From the NCBI GenBank assembly GCA_011009095.1, contig VTPC01000505.1, forward strand, positions 256,085 to 320,084: DNA of 64,000 nucleotides. Reading direction: 5' to 3'. This document shows positions 45,412 through 59,800 of this stretch, piece after piece. Source of the DNA: Ignelater luminosus. Its lineage: Eukaryota; Arthropoda; Insecta; Coleoptera; Elateridae. A program made the translations under genes and the position numbers. The number at the start of each line of letters is the position of its first letter. The stretch's first letter is position 1. The notes below the pieces were generated by a model. That model was not told the origin of the DNA, did not search any database, and saw only the letters and a list, made by a program, of their open reading frames with translations.

Positions 45412-46490
45412 CAAAAGCGTTTTTTTTCAAAAACTATAAGTTTAGAGAAACGGAGGTGGTTAAACAAAATCAAGTTTATTTAATTTTACACACAACGTTT
45501 TAATTACTTTTTCCGTTAGGTTATTGCATAATTTAATGTTGAAAATCTACGTTACCATTTGTCCAGACTTGTACTTATAATGTGTACTTCAGTGGGGTTA
45601 GGTTAACGAAGGCTCATTTTGTTGTGTATATACATCTTAGCTATCACACATCAACATATATAAAAAGTACCAGAAATCCCGGTACGGTAAGGGGAAATAA
45701 ACATTAAAAAAAATGTTACCACTAATCATATCTATTATTTATAAACACGTTTTATGTAACATTATTGAATCCAACTAAATCATATTTTTGTTTTACTTGG
45801 CTTTTTTGGTAATAAAATTTTGGTAGAACGTATATTCCAGTCAGTTTATATTTAGAACAAATTTTGACAAACAGCAAAAAGTTAGGAAAAAGTCTTAGTT
45901 TTTTTGTATACATTTTTCTCTTGGTTTCCTAAATAACATTCTGGATGCAAATCCGGACGGGGAATGGGGGAGAGAAATCAAAAATTAAGATTCATCTTCA
46001 GCTTTTTGTTATTAGTCAAAATATGTTTTAAATCTATACTGACTGAACTATATACTGAGATTTTATTGTCAAAAAAGTCAAGTAAAGCAAAAATATGATT
46101 GAGTGGACTGAGTAGTGTTACATAAAACTCGTTCATTGACAGTGAGGATATATGATTAGTGTTGGTTACATTTTCTTTAATGTTTATCTCCCTTTATCTG
46201 TTTCAAATTCTCGAGTGCAAGCGTACCGGGATTTCTGGGGACTTTTGTGAGATAGCTAAAGTGTATGTACACAACAAAATTAGCTTTCATTAGATTAGTT
46301 CCACTGAAATAGATAACTTTTCTAGGCAAATGGTAACATAAATCTTCAACAATAAATTATGTAATAACAAAGCAAGCTACGGAATAAGTGATTAGAATTT
46401 GTGTAAAATTGAATAAACTTTGTTTTGTCTAATCACCTCCATTTCTCTAAGCCTAATAGTTTCTGAGAGAAACGCAAAAAACGGTTTTGA
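45412..46490. mobile_element. Large near-palindrome (foldback element), about 1.1 kb
   Basis: The left arm runs from about 45412 to 45930 and the right arm from about 45960 to 46490. Matching blocks at the outside are AGAGAAACGGAGGTG against its inverse, then ACGTTACCATTTG, GTACACAACAAAAT with its inverse, AATCATATTTTTG and CTTGACTTTTTTG. The centre is near 45945. The arms have diverged moderately. There is no coding content. The tips were not resolved. Confidence 0.8.
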
Positions 46491-48480
46491 GGGGGAAGTC
46501 TCCCTCTCTCCCCTCTGGGGCTTTCCACCTAGAGAGTATGGTTTTTAAAGTGTTATTCAGGAAGACACAAGGAATAATGTACAAGAAATCAAGACCCTAC
46601 TGCAACTTTCCCTTATTTTTCCCAAAGTGACTGAACTAATCCCCCCAAGAATCTGTTAAAATGGTGAACATACTTATCACAGCCTTAGGCTAGGAAATTA
46701 TGATTAGAAAACCTGGATAGGTTTTTGACTAGGACAGATTCTTGCGTTAATACTAATTTTCCAAACATACAAATCAGTAACCAAGAACCAAATCTAATAA
46801 ATGAGCTGTCAAGTTTCTTGCGGCAACTAGTTAAAATTGTGATGTCTTTTGCAGAATTCGACTTCTGTTGAAGGTTGCCGAAGATTGCCATTTAGCCAAT
46901 CTTCCTTTCTGATTGTCGGAAATAATCTTTCACTACTTTTTTTCTCAACACTACTGCAAATCAAAAGCACAATTCATCTCAATGTCTCTCTGCTTTTGTA
47001 TAAGTTAAGTAGTGACTTTTTAACTCTTTTGTGCTACTTTTGCTTCAGTATTTGTGTTTTTTTAAGAAAGTGGCTTAATAAACAAATGACTCTTTGAACA
47101 TGTCTTCTCGAGCTTTTAATCTTTTCGATGGTACATTATTACAATGAAGCTATTATAAAGTCGGTTGTAAAACACTGTCTTATTATAAAATTAAAGTTTT
47201 AGTGCCATTTCTGCTATCAATTTGCTGTAGGCAGAAAGAATTAATGTTTGATTAGACGGAAAAAACATTGACCTTTAGAAGCTGCTTTCACTTTCTTAGT
47301 GTTGATCTTCAAAGGTATGTCAAAGCCCTAGAAGGTTTGACAAGGGAGCAATTGTCTACAACAGTCAAGTTTATCATTGTTACCAATCCTAAGATAGTTT
47401 TATTATAAACAAGTAAAAAATGTTATTTTAAGACTGATTAATATCTTTACAGGCAAGAGCCAGTTTGGTCCTTATGCAGTATTCCTATATGTACAGGAAT
47501 AGGATATATAAGTTAACAATGTCCAACTATAGTATGATTAGTAGAAAGAAATAGTTCACGAGATAATTTATCAGTGCAATGGCATAAAAGTGTCTTCACT
47601 CTAGGATTACAAAAAGGAAAAATGGCATAGAGTGAAAATTACATAGTAGGCCAAATAATCTGGGTTTATGATGACGCTTCTCACATAAGACGTTACGAGG
47701 GGTTTGAAAATGGAAAGTTGGAAAAATTGGAAGTCAGAAAATTTAGACTTTCAACTGATTTAGATAAGAGTAAAAATATGACTAATAATTTTAGAACCAA
47801 CCAGAACAATGTCAAAGAAACAAGAATAAGACGGTAGCATTAAAACTGCTCTTAGTGTTACAGGTATTTCTTTACAGGCAAGTACATAAGAGAATTCTTT
47901 TGAGTCTTATAACTGGTGATGTCCTAAAGTTATGAATTTTTAAGATCTTTTAGATAAATTTTCAAACCTACTTATTTAGTTAGTAGTGTTTTGTCTTAAA
48001 ATCAGTTTGTAATATCTAATTGTTGAATATTTGAGCAAATTCGCTTCTTGGAAAGTAATTTACTTAAACAATTTTAGTTTAAATAATTTTAAACAAATAA
48101 GAAATGTATGAAAAATCAACTTGTAGTGTTCTTGCCTCTCTTTATTTTCACTAGTAATAAACCTGAATATTTCATTATCTAGTCATAATAAAGCGTTATT
48201 GTTAAAAGCAACTTTCTGAAAGCCACAATAGCGGTAATATAAATTAATTGGGATTAGCAAGAAACCGCTACATTACCATTTACGTGAGCCAATTTCACAA
48301 ACCATGATTAAAATATTAATCTTAGGCTCAAATTACTTATCTCAAATTCTAGACAAACAAACAACCTTTCATAATATTACTAAACGTGATCGGATAGGCA
48401 TAAAAATATTTTTTCAAAAAAAATTTTTCAAGTTATAACCTACATAAGAATTTCGAATTAAGAAAATAATTTTTATTTAT
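46491..48480. other. Intergenic, nothing recognised
   Basis: AT-rich. The open frame 46849-47097 (+) shows no motif and is probably chance. Confidence 0.4.
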
Positions 48481-49120
48481 TAGCGATCGGAATTAAAATT
48501 ACAAAAACTTTCAATAATGAATCGACGTCCACCCCCATAAAGATGACGTCATGGGCGTCGCGGCGCAAGCGTTACTGCTATTGATTCCAAGCCGGCTGTC
48601 CATTAACACCCTAAAAGTCAGACGCAACACAGACATCTTCTTCGAAAACGATTGTTACTAAATAATCTTAACATTGGGGGTTTAGGGCCCCCTCTACCAT
48701 TGAAAACAGTGTGTTTAGTGTAGTTTTAAAAGAAAAAAAGTATCCTCGCAGGATGGTTGAAGAAGGTCCAGAAATTAAAGCGATTGAAGGGGGTGAGTTA
48801 CAAATTTTAACCAAGATATCATAACGCGCAATTCCGATAACGTTTTCCTTCACCAATTGAACCAATAAATTTAACGGGGAAATCAGTTTCATGTAAAATC
48901 TCAGGTTTACTTATTTATTTATAAGGAGTGGCCGAATCCCGTCTACACTTAATCTCGGGGTGATTCATGGGAATTACCGTGAAGCATCCTTGAAGACTTT
49001 GGTGGAAATTTTAAGCCAAAACTTCCCTTCTATTCATTCAATTAATTAAGGGTTGGCGTAACAATTACGTACGGATCAGATCAGTTTTAGGGATTCCTGT
49101 CCAGGTTGACCCTGATTGAC
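48481..49120. other. Locally GC-richer intergenic stretch, unidentified
   Basis: 48520-48660 holds GACGTCATGGGCGTCGCGGC and similar; 48670-49120 has further GC islands and a GGGGGTTTAGGGCCCCC near-palindrome at 48675. No open frame or terminal repeat explains it. Confidence 0.4.
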
Positions 49121-52100
49121 CTTTAAAAGATACGAAAACACAAATATTAGGAGAATTTCTAGTAAACCTGACCGGTTATTTTAAATGCCAAAGCTAATAA
49201 AAGATAAAAACAACGACTTTTATTGGGATACTACGTTATAAAATGAGATGTTTTTATCGCTGAATACGTCGATGACATGCAATACGAGTTTGTAACAGGA
49301 ACATATGTCATTTTATCTAATTACTTCTAAACTGATAAAACTGATGACTATGTTATCGAGGCTTTTGTTTTCTATACAAAACAAAAGAAAATTAGAACGG
49401 ATTTCCCAGATCTTTTATGCTGAATTTTATTTCTAGCAGTTGTTCTTTTTTTAAAGTTTTAGGATGACGAAAAAAGAAGAGGGGAAAGGAAAAATAAACA
49501 AAATTAAATTGCCCCGTTTTAATGAAATAGTCAACTCATGAAATGAAATATAATTTACACAGTCACCCACTTTGTTCACACACACATCTAATTTGATAAT
49601 ATCGTGTTTCACGCAAGTGTATTATCAGTAAATGCAAATAAAGAAAAGTAGAAATGTTTCATTAGAAGTTTACATGGAGTTACGATAATTTTCAAACCAA
49701 TCTGGGGGTTTATTAAAAGCCAATAAAAACTGCTTTATTATTTTTACAGAGTATTGCAAAAGTAACATTTAAAAAATAATTATGGACTTAATGAATAACA
49801 AAAAAATTGATTTTCTAGAACGCATACTTAACGCAAATACCTTCAATATTTTGCGCAGAAAAAAGGTATATTAATTTGAAAGTGCGTTATGAAGGTAACA
49901 GTCAGAAGGTAACACGAAAACTGACGGAAACAGATTTAGGTATCAAACCTTAATATTGTTTTAGCAAATGCTTTGATAATGTTGTACCCAACTTGACAAG
50001 AAACTTTAGGGATGAATTAGGTACACTAACATAGTTATGTAAGGTAGGTCTCAAGTAACTCGGAGATTAGTTTGCCTTGTTATACAAAACACTTATTACA
50101 CGATTACATAAATTGAGTCATTTGAAAATTTTAAAGTTTATATATTCTAAACAATATGATTGTATTTCAGCTTGTACTATTTCTTCGTGGAATTTCCCTT
50201 TTCAACGCTTCAAAATTCATATAAAATATGCACGAAAATTGATTTCTTAAGATATTTACTTAAATGCTAATCTTTTATTATTTTGTTGAATATCTCTAGT
50301 AACTCTCATTTTAAATACTTTACTGAAGCTGCAAAATAACGGTTGAAATGTTTTAGTGTTAACTGACCCTAATACAGTTAAAGATCTTAATTATGCTTAA
50401 TAAGTAGGTGAAACACTATCGATGGAGCTTAACTTGATGTGAAGAAATTCGTAGAAAGTTGTCATTTATTAATTTTAATACTGTGATTATGGTTAGTAAC
50501 AAACTTATTGATTTGTTGAATTTATGGACTTACTATTGCTAACTACATTCAAGGTTTTGGAAAATATCCAACCGCATGCATCATAGAACGAAACTAGACG
50601 CTTGTGTATTCTCGGTAAAGTATTAAATTAAAAGCTGTACAAGAACTATAAAATTTAAAAGTTTTTCCCGAGTGATATTCTGAGCTCCTGTCTTTAATCT
50701 ATTGTTTGGGAAAACTGTTACAAAAATCATTATCGCCGACGTAGCGTTGCCAACAGATTTCTGTGGTTTCAATAATCTCACTTTTAAAACAGTAATACAT
50801 AAAGTATGAAAATCTTGGAAATTAGAATCATTTATGTAATCAGCAAATTGACTTCATCAGACATCAACTCTACTTAATTTGAAGAAAGAAACAAAAACAT
50901 ACAATTTTAATGCTCCAGAACTTGAAATGCCTTATTTCGTGAATTTATCGCATAGGACCAATAAGGATTTGCTACTGTACGATTTAGTAAAATTAAAAGA
51001 ATAAAATGTAACAAAGTCAATAAGCGATCTTGCAATTTAATGGACAAAATCCTGATAGTCACAAGCAACGTTTACTTCTATATTTCTCGGGATCATCTAA
51101 TAGCCTAGGTCAATGTTTCTTAACCTAATGTCTGCAAATCACTGGCAGTTCTAAGAACCAAAGTTCAAAAACTATATGATCTTGGAAAATCCCAGTTTAA
51201 GATTGGCTTTCACGGACTTGCAGCTAATGTAATTACTTCCAACGATTTTATTTGCAGAGTCGTAATTTTATTATAGATAAGAATAGGATAAGCAAGACTA
51301 TGGCTTAATTTGATTTCCAAACGAATAACCTTGAAGGTTGGAGCGAAGTGAAGCACTCTTAAACCAATCTGATGGGTCTCAATAGAACAAAAGTATTTTA
51401 GATAACTTCCAAGTATTTCAAGGGTGCATCAGATCGTTTTGATCGTTTTCAGGCCTGTAAACAATTTTATTGAATACCAACTCGAGCCTAAACTAGTTTC
51501 TTAATTCTTTTGATACCAATAAAAAGAGCTTGTAAAACCAGCAATTTTCTTTGGAATCTTTTGAATGATCCAGACAAAAATTAAAAATTCTTGGTTTTTT
51601 CGGTAAAACTCTTTGACATTAGGGTCTCTTTTTTAGTGTAATGACGCTTTTGAAATCTTCAAAAAGTTTCTGTTTTACATTCTTTAGATGAGAATCGACA
51701 AATTTCAAAACATACAATAATGGGATCTTTTGAGGTTTCTTGATACTATTTTGATAATCTTATATTGACCACTTATAGGTTGATTTTTAAAATATCTTTG
51801 AATCATTATTTAGCTTCTTTAAAAAAATAATGGTTCAATCAAGATAACAGAGTTTCGTATTTAAAAACAAAATGATACGTTCCAGAATTTCCATTTTTGG
51901 ATTGTAGTCAAATTTGGGGACCAAAGAGTATTTTAGTTATATCGAAAAATATATATAACATTACATAGAACATAGACGATTTATTTGAAAATTAACTCGA
52001 CATGAATAGATGAAGTTATTGAATCGGTTCTAAAATAATGTTTGTTTGATGATCTTCGATGACAATTCATGGGTAAAAGCATTTAGAACAGCAATAAGTC

Positions 52101-55100
52101 TTGTTGCGTGGGTCTAAGGCAATCAACAGGTTTGAATTAAACATTTAGCCACACAACACATTGCCAAAACCTTTACTTAAATTATAATTTACAGAATTAC
52201 CATTCGCAATACTAAAGTACATTTTCTGGAAGAGTTATCAAAATTCCATGATAGAAACATAAAATTCCTAAAAGAATAAGAATTTTAAAAGTGTCCAAAA
52301 TGAAATGTTATCTTCATCCATTGAGCAACTGTATTTTCGTTATTTGAAACAATAAAAGAAAACTTCTTAAAGGCTCTTGTGCGGTTTGATGTCTAGAATA
52401 AAATGGCCAAATTAAATTTTTAGTTTACCAGAATCACTTTTAAGTACATAGATATTCAGTCATTTATTCTTTTAATTTTGACATTAGTGACAGAATCATA
52501 TCTGTAGCTTTCGAAATACTTGTACTACATAAGTAGAAATAATTTACTGCAACTATGTAATGAAATAAAGAATATTAATGTAATGTACAAAATCAAGTAT
52601 GTTGTGGTTTTTGGAAACACTAAATATCAGCTTGAAAATGGTGTCGTCATAACGAATACAAAAAGCTTTGATGCAGCTTTTACCATTAATCTTTCGCGTG
52701 AAATTGCTGTTTTATCATTATTTGTTAATGCTTCGTAGATTTTTTAAGTGATTGCAAACGTTACTGATTGGTACGACGTCAAAGGTTATGACAATCATTC
52801 ATCTTGTTTTGTTTTCCTTGTCGACCGGTGACCATTTTAAGAGTAAATATGCTTTTAGTGACATTATTTGTGTTCATGTTATATTTACATTGTCTTTATA
52901 TTACAAGACAGAGGCTTAACTTGATTTTTAATTTTTTAAAATTTAATTCAATTTAACGATTACCGCACAAATTATTCAGTGACGAATTGCATTATATTAA
53001 CCACCAAACCGCACAGAAAACCCCTGAGAAATCTTCTTTCAGATTTGTCAGATATGTATTCACAGCTAATCCCCATCGTGTTATACATAGCTTTTGTTAT
53101 ACCTCGTGGCTCGTTGGCAATCAGAACATCAGTTAATTGATCAGATCGATCAGCAATCAAACAGTTTTATCTTTTATACCGTATTTACACTTTAATATTT
53201 TGAAATTGACCTTTGGGCTCGTCATGTAGGTAGTAAATAAAGTAATTTCTACTATGTATTGTACACTAGACACTCATAATAAATAAATGTGGGTACAGAA
53301 AAATTACTGTTACCGATCATGCGATATATCCATTATTATAATTAAAAAAAGGTCTGTAATTAGTTAGCTTTGATTAAACGTGTGCGGCCTAATGTCCCTG
53401 AAATAAACATTTATAGAAAAAGGTTGTATTCTACACGTACAAAAAAGCTAGTTTCACTATGTAGTCACAGTATTCTTGACAAATAGAACCCAGAGGAATT
53501 CTAAAATAATAATTCTAAATTACTGACTTATCATAACTATTAAAATATTTAAAGTATCATTTATTTATTGTAATCTGTAGAGGTAGATGCACAAGAATGC
53601 ATAAATAGTTTTTTGGCCAACTGTACGGTTGGCACTTTACAACTTGTTATCAATGTCAAAAATTGAGAATTATAAACAATTGCAATAAATTTGATGTATC
53701 GATGTTGTAAAGCCGTATCAAGGTTGTAATGAATTTGATACGCACTTATGATCTTAACCAACTCCATTTTCTAACCTACCGTCAATGGTTTTTTTTTATT
53801 ATTTTCTTTAAAATACGGCCATGCAAAAAATATCGCTGTCGCTTATGCCAAAAACTGTTTACTCGTTAAAAAAGATTTACTTTACATTCTTGTTATATAA
53901 ATAACTATTATCGTATTAAAACTCGAAAACTAAATTAAAAATAAAACAAATACAAAATTTAAAGGAACTAAAATAAATCTAAATTGAAAAAAGTTGAAAT
54001 CCCACAAACAAAATTTAAAAATACGTCTCTTGTTATACAAATACGATGAAATAAATTAAAAATTAGAGTATAGTTGAACCTTAATGCTTTCGAATCGTTA
54101 ATGTTTATCCTTTTTTGGTTTGATCTAAATCACTCAATCTTGCCTGTAGCTAAACCTTCATCACCTACTATCCTATAAATTTCGTATGAAAGGATTAAGG
54201 AATCTAATTATAGATTCTTAACTCAAAGACTACATAGGCGGGTTATAGACAGGCGGAATTACTAAAATTCCTTAAATTTTATCATTACATTGTTGAAAAA
54301 ACAACATGAATATTGAAAACAGTGAAGAAAACTGAAATGTGAAAAAATAAAGCTCTCTATTATACTAATTCAAAAAGCTTCGCTTTGCAATGCATAAACC
54401 TTGTCTCATGAGAAACTTGACTGAATATTATTAGCTATTTTAATGTTGCGTGTCTTTTCGAAGAAATATCATACTAATAAACTTCATCATATAAGTAATT
54501 ATACAAATATCCTAGAATTGGCACGTATTGTAATTATTCAGATTTTTTAGAAACATTAATTTTGTTAATTTCATATTACTTAAAATGTTAGAAACGCATT
54601 TGATGGAAACCCATTTTGAATTTAGTTGTCTTGTGGATTTTTCTTGGTATGTTCATTGTGACGATGATAGAGGCCGAGAGACTGTTTCTTGTATTCAAGG
54701 CCTATAGACAAAGAAATAAACTAGATGAATTGAGAAACTACTTTGCGATTAGAGTAATTGCTAGCAAACTTCTTTTTGAGTTTTTTGTATAAATTTAGAG
54801 ATAATTGTAAGTCACTAAGAGTTGGATCAAATAAGCAGATGAGTGTTCAAAGAGTTAAAATTCAACATAATGAATGGAACTTGCAACTCTAAGCATAGAA
54901 GCATTATTTTGAGCAAGTCAAAAACCCAAACGCTCATTCTCTTCTATGCAATAGCAAAAACCTTTAAATAAATTATAAATACGTAGTGTGTGAGCACATT
55001 TCAAGTAGTCAACCAGTCACTTTGCTGATTCCCACAATCGTACCCATACAATAAAATTCTTTGAAGATGAAGCTGCTACTAAGAAAAGCATTAATTTGTA

Positions 55101-56819
55101 CATGATAGAGTATAACAAGAAATGGTGATTTTGAGCTGTACATATATTTTCTGCTCTGCTCTAATGCTTTCCAAACTGCATTTACGTACTACATGCACTT
55201 ATTAGTCATCTCTATAGCTCTGATACTGTTAGCATCAATCACAAATACTGTTTTAAATGCTTTGAGTGCTATTTCTAAAAACCTTCGTTGTATTTAATCT
55301 TTATTGTAATTAGCTTAGTAATTAGTTTAATTACTGAGTATTTTACCCAGCATTTGTTCAACACTTCTTATACTTCGCTATGGAATTTCCGCGCCAGTAG
55401 TGTGAAACGCTAAACAATAAAATAAATGAACCTTGTTTAACATTAATAAGAACGTGAACTTTAATCTTTTAAGTAACATTTAACTAGTTAACAACCTGTC
55501 TTATAACGTGCCAGGTGTTCCATCTCTTTCTGCTAATGTAATTACTCTTATCTAATTTATTGTACGTATTTTATATTGAATTAATTCTTAATCGAATTCT
55601 TCATTTGTGTTTTTGCTTTTCATGATGGAAAAGGCAATTTGATATGTTTCTGTATAATATAAAAACATGTCAAGTAAATAATCTAACGGCAAATAATATT
55701 CTTAAGTGCATCTAAAAAGTAATGTATTTAACAAAGTTTATATCCTTTTTTTGTTAAAAAAGGTGTTTGGAAAATAAGTAGAGCATCCAACGCGATGTGC
55801 TTTTTATTGATCTACAAGTTTTGGTGGTGTCATAAACTAGGTTGTAAAAGCACGTTTAAATTAAGATAAATGTTGAAAATTTGCATTTTCTTCTCATGTT
55901 CTTTTATGGCTTTTAATAAGGGACCGTATTCAATCAAGGAGAAGTAGAAGCCCTCCGTAACCTGATCTAACTAATTGTAAGCATAATTAAGAAAACATTA
56001 ATTTTTAATTCAAGTAAACTTAACGTCGCGTCGTCTAAATTAATATTTAAGTTCAATCATTTCTCTTCATAAGCAAAAAAAAAGAATGTCAGCGATGTCT
56101 ACGGTTTTTTGAGAACTTCATAATTTTATCCGTCCTTTTATGCAAAATAGGAATATCAAAGGCAAGTCGTCTCTGGATATTTATGTTCTTGTATTTACAT
56201 ACAACTGTATAATAATTATTTGCCCTAGTTTTATTTGGAAAATAGAAATTCTAAAAATATACAAGTCTAACTAGTTAAAAAAAACTTTTCATCGAGAAAA
56301 GCAGTATCATCCCTATAGAGATTGTGGAGACGTTGAATTCTAATATTTAATATGGAATATACCTTTTCAAAGAGACCCTGGTTTAGTATGGAAATATGTT
56401 ATTAATATGACAGAGGTAAAATTGTACATAACGAATGATTGCTTTGACAACTAGAAAATGAATAAAGTTCGTAATGTTCTACAGATTGATAAAGAAAAAC
56501 GATATACTATCTCCAAAGATTGATTTCATAACAACTCCAATAATCTTACAATCGGTGCTTTTTTTGGTTGCGGGACGTACTTAAAAAGAAATATTTAAAT
56601 CTATCGTGCATTTTTATTTTAGTTTGATTTTGAAATCAGTTAATAAATAATTGCAGAGATGTGTCGTCTTGCTTCTGGTTCACTTTCAAGTTGATCTGTT
56701 CTCATAACTGGTTACCATCTGAGTTTCTCTGTCGGAAAAAAGACAATCTATTTTGTTACAAAAGACAAAGGCAGTTGCGTTTTCAAAATACATATCTCTA
56801 AAAAAACTTTTATGAGTAT
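49121..56819. other. Long intergenic stretch, nothing recognised
   Basis: 7.7 kb of AT-rich sequence with no transposase, reverse-transcriptase or RNA-gene motif that I could find on either strand. The open frame 52520-52738 (+, 72 residues) is not recognisable. Old, decayed repeats may be hidden here. Confidence 0.4.
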
Positions 56820-58150
56820 TCTAACAATGGTTAAACTTTGTTTTCTGCACAATAATCTGATCTGGCAGGCTCAAATATCCTATACCATATACGTCACAAA
56901 AACTAAAATGTGATGATACTAAAGATTCACATACAAGTATCCTAGCTTTAGTTGAAAGAGAATGCCGATTCTGATATAATATTCTCAGAGCATAATAGGT
57001 TCTCTGTGAGATTTTACTAATAAAGTCACATTTTAGCACACTGTTGTTGACTTTAATATTTAGTTATTTCATTATCTCTATAGTAGCATACTGAACGTTG
57101 TTTTTAACAAACGGATAGTACAGTTGAGTGGCATCAACGTAAAAGTGACAAGTGCAATTTTGTATTCTATTTCCGAAATCAGAGGTGTATATAATGTAGA
57201 GAAGTGGTCTAAGTATAGATCATTGTGGAACACACAAGGTTATCGTAACACCTGCACACAATCTGTCATCAACAAATAAGCGTTGAAATCTACAGGTAAC
57301 TAGAAAAAAAAAGATAAGACTTGATCACTAAAATGAAAGAAGTGTAATTTGGCTAAAAGCAGATCGTGATTGATAGTGTCAAAAATTTTAGTAAAATCAA
57401 GCAGGATATTATTTACTAAAAGATAACATCTAATCTCTAAATGAACCACCTTTTCTAGTAGTTTAGATAGAACAGGTAGAAAGCTTATAGGTCTTAAATC
57501 TTGATATTCTACAGGTTGAACTACTTTGGGTAGAGGTGTTGGTTTAGCAATTTTCCAAGCTTTTGGAAAATACCAAACTTCCAAACACGAATCAATAATA
57601 TGAGTTATACATTTAATGATTTGAGGACAACCTAAAACTAATATCTTAGCACTAATATTATTCAATCCAGCTGAATTTGTCTCTTAGTAGATTTTAAATG
57701 ACCGAAAACGGTTTTTGCGCATTGGTAACTGAAATGTAAATGAGTTAGAATTTGACAGTTTTGGTTTAGCATTGGTTCTGTAAAACTTAAATAAAATTTG
57801 ATTCGGTCGAGTAGTAAGGTATTAAACTGAACTTACCAAAAAGATTATTTATTTTGTCCATATCAGATAAGTCGGAGGTAAGCTATTTTTCTGTTCGTGG
57901 CAAACGCCTGAATTCTTCAACCTTTTTCATAATTTTTTTATATCTTTATAACTGAAGCTGTGTTTAATAAATGCTTCTTTTTCTTTTTGTATAGTACTTG
58001 TGGTTCAATTTCTTAATGATTTATAACATTTCCAATGTACAGGATTTTGAATTTTTTTAAATCTCGTAAGAGCTTTATGTTTAATGGTCATCATCTCTTT
58101 AATGTTATCAGTGATCCACGATACCGGAAGTTTCTTAAACTTCATAGGAC
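56820..58150 (-). mobile_element. LINE (CR1/Jockey-like) reverse-transcriptase fragment
   Basis: Reading down from 58140: KLPVSWITDNIKEMMTIKH (linker after the endonuclease), then WKIAKPTPLPK, DLRPISFLPVLSKLLEKVV, LDFTKIFDTINHDLL (first catalytic Asp), GVTITLCVPQ and ILRPLLYIIY, FYVDATQLY (the second Asp pair, one Asp changed to Val) and KISQRTYYALRILYQ. A deletion brings LLVNNIL directly to LDFTK at about 57400, removing the GFR block, and there are stops between blocks. A dead 5'- and 3'-truncated copy. Confidence 0.85.
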
Positions 58151-58699
58151 GTGAATATCAAAAAGTTCATTCAGCAATGTATTAAAATAATTTATTTTGT
58201 CCTTAATATTAACTTCTGATACACATATAAATTTGTGTTATTTGCACTCTCAAATAAAATTAATTATTTTACTGGGTTTTACTTGAATTTAAAGTTTGAA
58301 CTTCTCGTCTAATAATAACTCTGTAAAAATTGATTTAATAATTAAGTTAAATAAATTTTCTAATAATTTCTCTATACTGCAGAAATAAAAATAAATAAAT
58401 CCTGAATAAAAATTTATTGATTAAGTGATAACAAACAAGGTTGTCGTGCAGACCTGTATTCATATTATTTAAAGCACTTGGAAATAAAATATGAATATGT
58501 AAAACATTTTATAATAGAGTATATTAAATACAATGTTCAAAACAATGATCCAGTCTGAGATAGTTGTGAACGATCACTCCATAGAAAATGTTCGCACTTA
58601 ACGGTTTCTGAAATAAAAGTCATACATTTGAAAGGAAAATGATTGCTCATGTTTTATTATGAATATTGTGACAATGGGTTTAAGCTAGTTCTAATACTG
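58151..58699. other. Gap between two LINE copies, nothing recognised
   Basis: AT-rich sequence without assigned content; it may contain the 5' UTR of the + strand LINE. Confidence 0.4.
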
Positions 58700-59224
58700 C
58701 TTAAAACGTTGGACAAAATGAAAACCGAGCTTGAGGATTTAAAAAATTAACTGAACCGATCCACAACATCAACAAACAATGAGATGGAAACCAAAACAGA
58801 TGACCTACGTTTTGAAGAGATAACGAAGCTAGCAAACGTCACAGCAGAAAAACCAATCTTATCACATTTGAAATTCAAGAACAACCGTCTTAGTTTATTA
58901 AAGAGGAAATGTCTAAAAATGATAAGTCTGCAGTGACTGGAGTTCTACAGTAGCTTGTACCCAATGAATCAACTACAAATACCCAGCCTATGAAACTGGG
59001 TCGTTTTACTGCGAAGGCTCGGGCTCCAGTTCAATTAAAGTAACCATAGATAATCAATCCGCAGCACAACAATGAATTAAGAACGCTAAGAAACTAAAAT
59101 CACTTCAGGATTCTGCCACTGTATCTGAATCTCCAAGCAAGTGCACTACTATAAGAAGAAATCTAACAATTAAGCATTTTGGAGGTGTTTTAAAGATTAT
59201 TAAGGGACACTAGTGGTATAGTCT

Positions 59225-59797
59225 GTCCACTGAATAATTAGTGACATAAAAGTTACAAGTAAAGTAAAGTAGTATCCTAGTATCGCACCAAAATTTAAAA
59301 AAGCACGCGTTGAAAGGTATACTCAAGCCAAGTTAGCTATGGTTATTATGTCCAATGATAAATAGAAAATAAAAACATTTGTTGGGCGCAAAAATGCTCC
59401 TCGCAGAATTAAGTTTGTAAATAGCATTGTATATAATTTTATAATTAATTCAGTTGTAAATAATGGCAAAGAAATTGTATTAAACGTATGTAGTAGTTAC
59501 TGACGACACTACATTGGCAACGAGCGATCAAGAATTAAAAAGAAAAACGGAAAAGGTACAATTTAATTAAATTTTTTTTTAAACTATAGTTTTGCTGTGA
59601 CATCTAGTGGAAACCACCGAAAACCTGATTGAAGTTTACTCCGCTGAATTGACCAATGCCATGAAAAGGCGCGCGCATGTATCAAAACTACCAGCATAAA
59701 AGTCTTACAAGCTTTATCTTTCTCGACTAGTCTTGGTGTATTTTTCGCTGTTAGGTTAAGTAACTAGAATTTAAAAAAGATTAATTATTCAGTGGAC
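59225..59797. mobile_element. Possible MITE with 16-bp inverted ends
   Basis: GTCCACTGAATAATTA at 59225-59240 and its perfect inverse at 59782-59797. The sequence between is not LINE-like. The short ends make this tentative. Confidence 0.5.
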
Positions 59798-59800
59798 ACA

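Noticed and set aside
46849-47097. 82-codon + frame as a small secreted or membrane protein
   Set aside because: Hydrophobic runs are expected from T-rich DNA; no start context, splice context or family resemblance.
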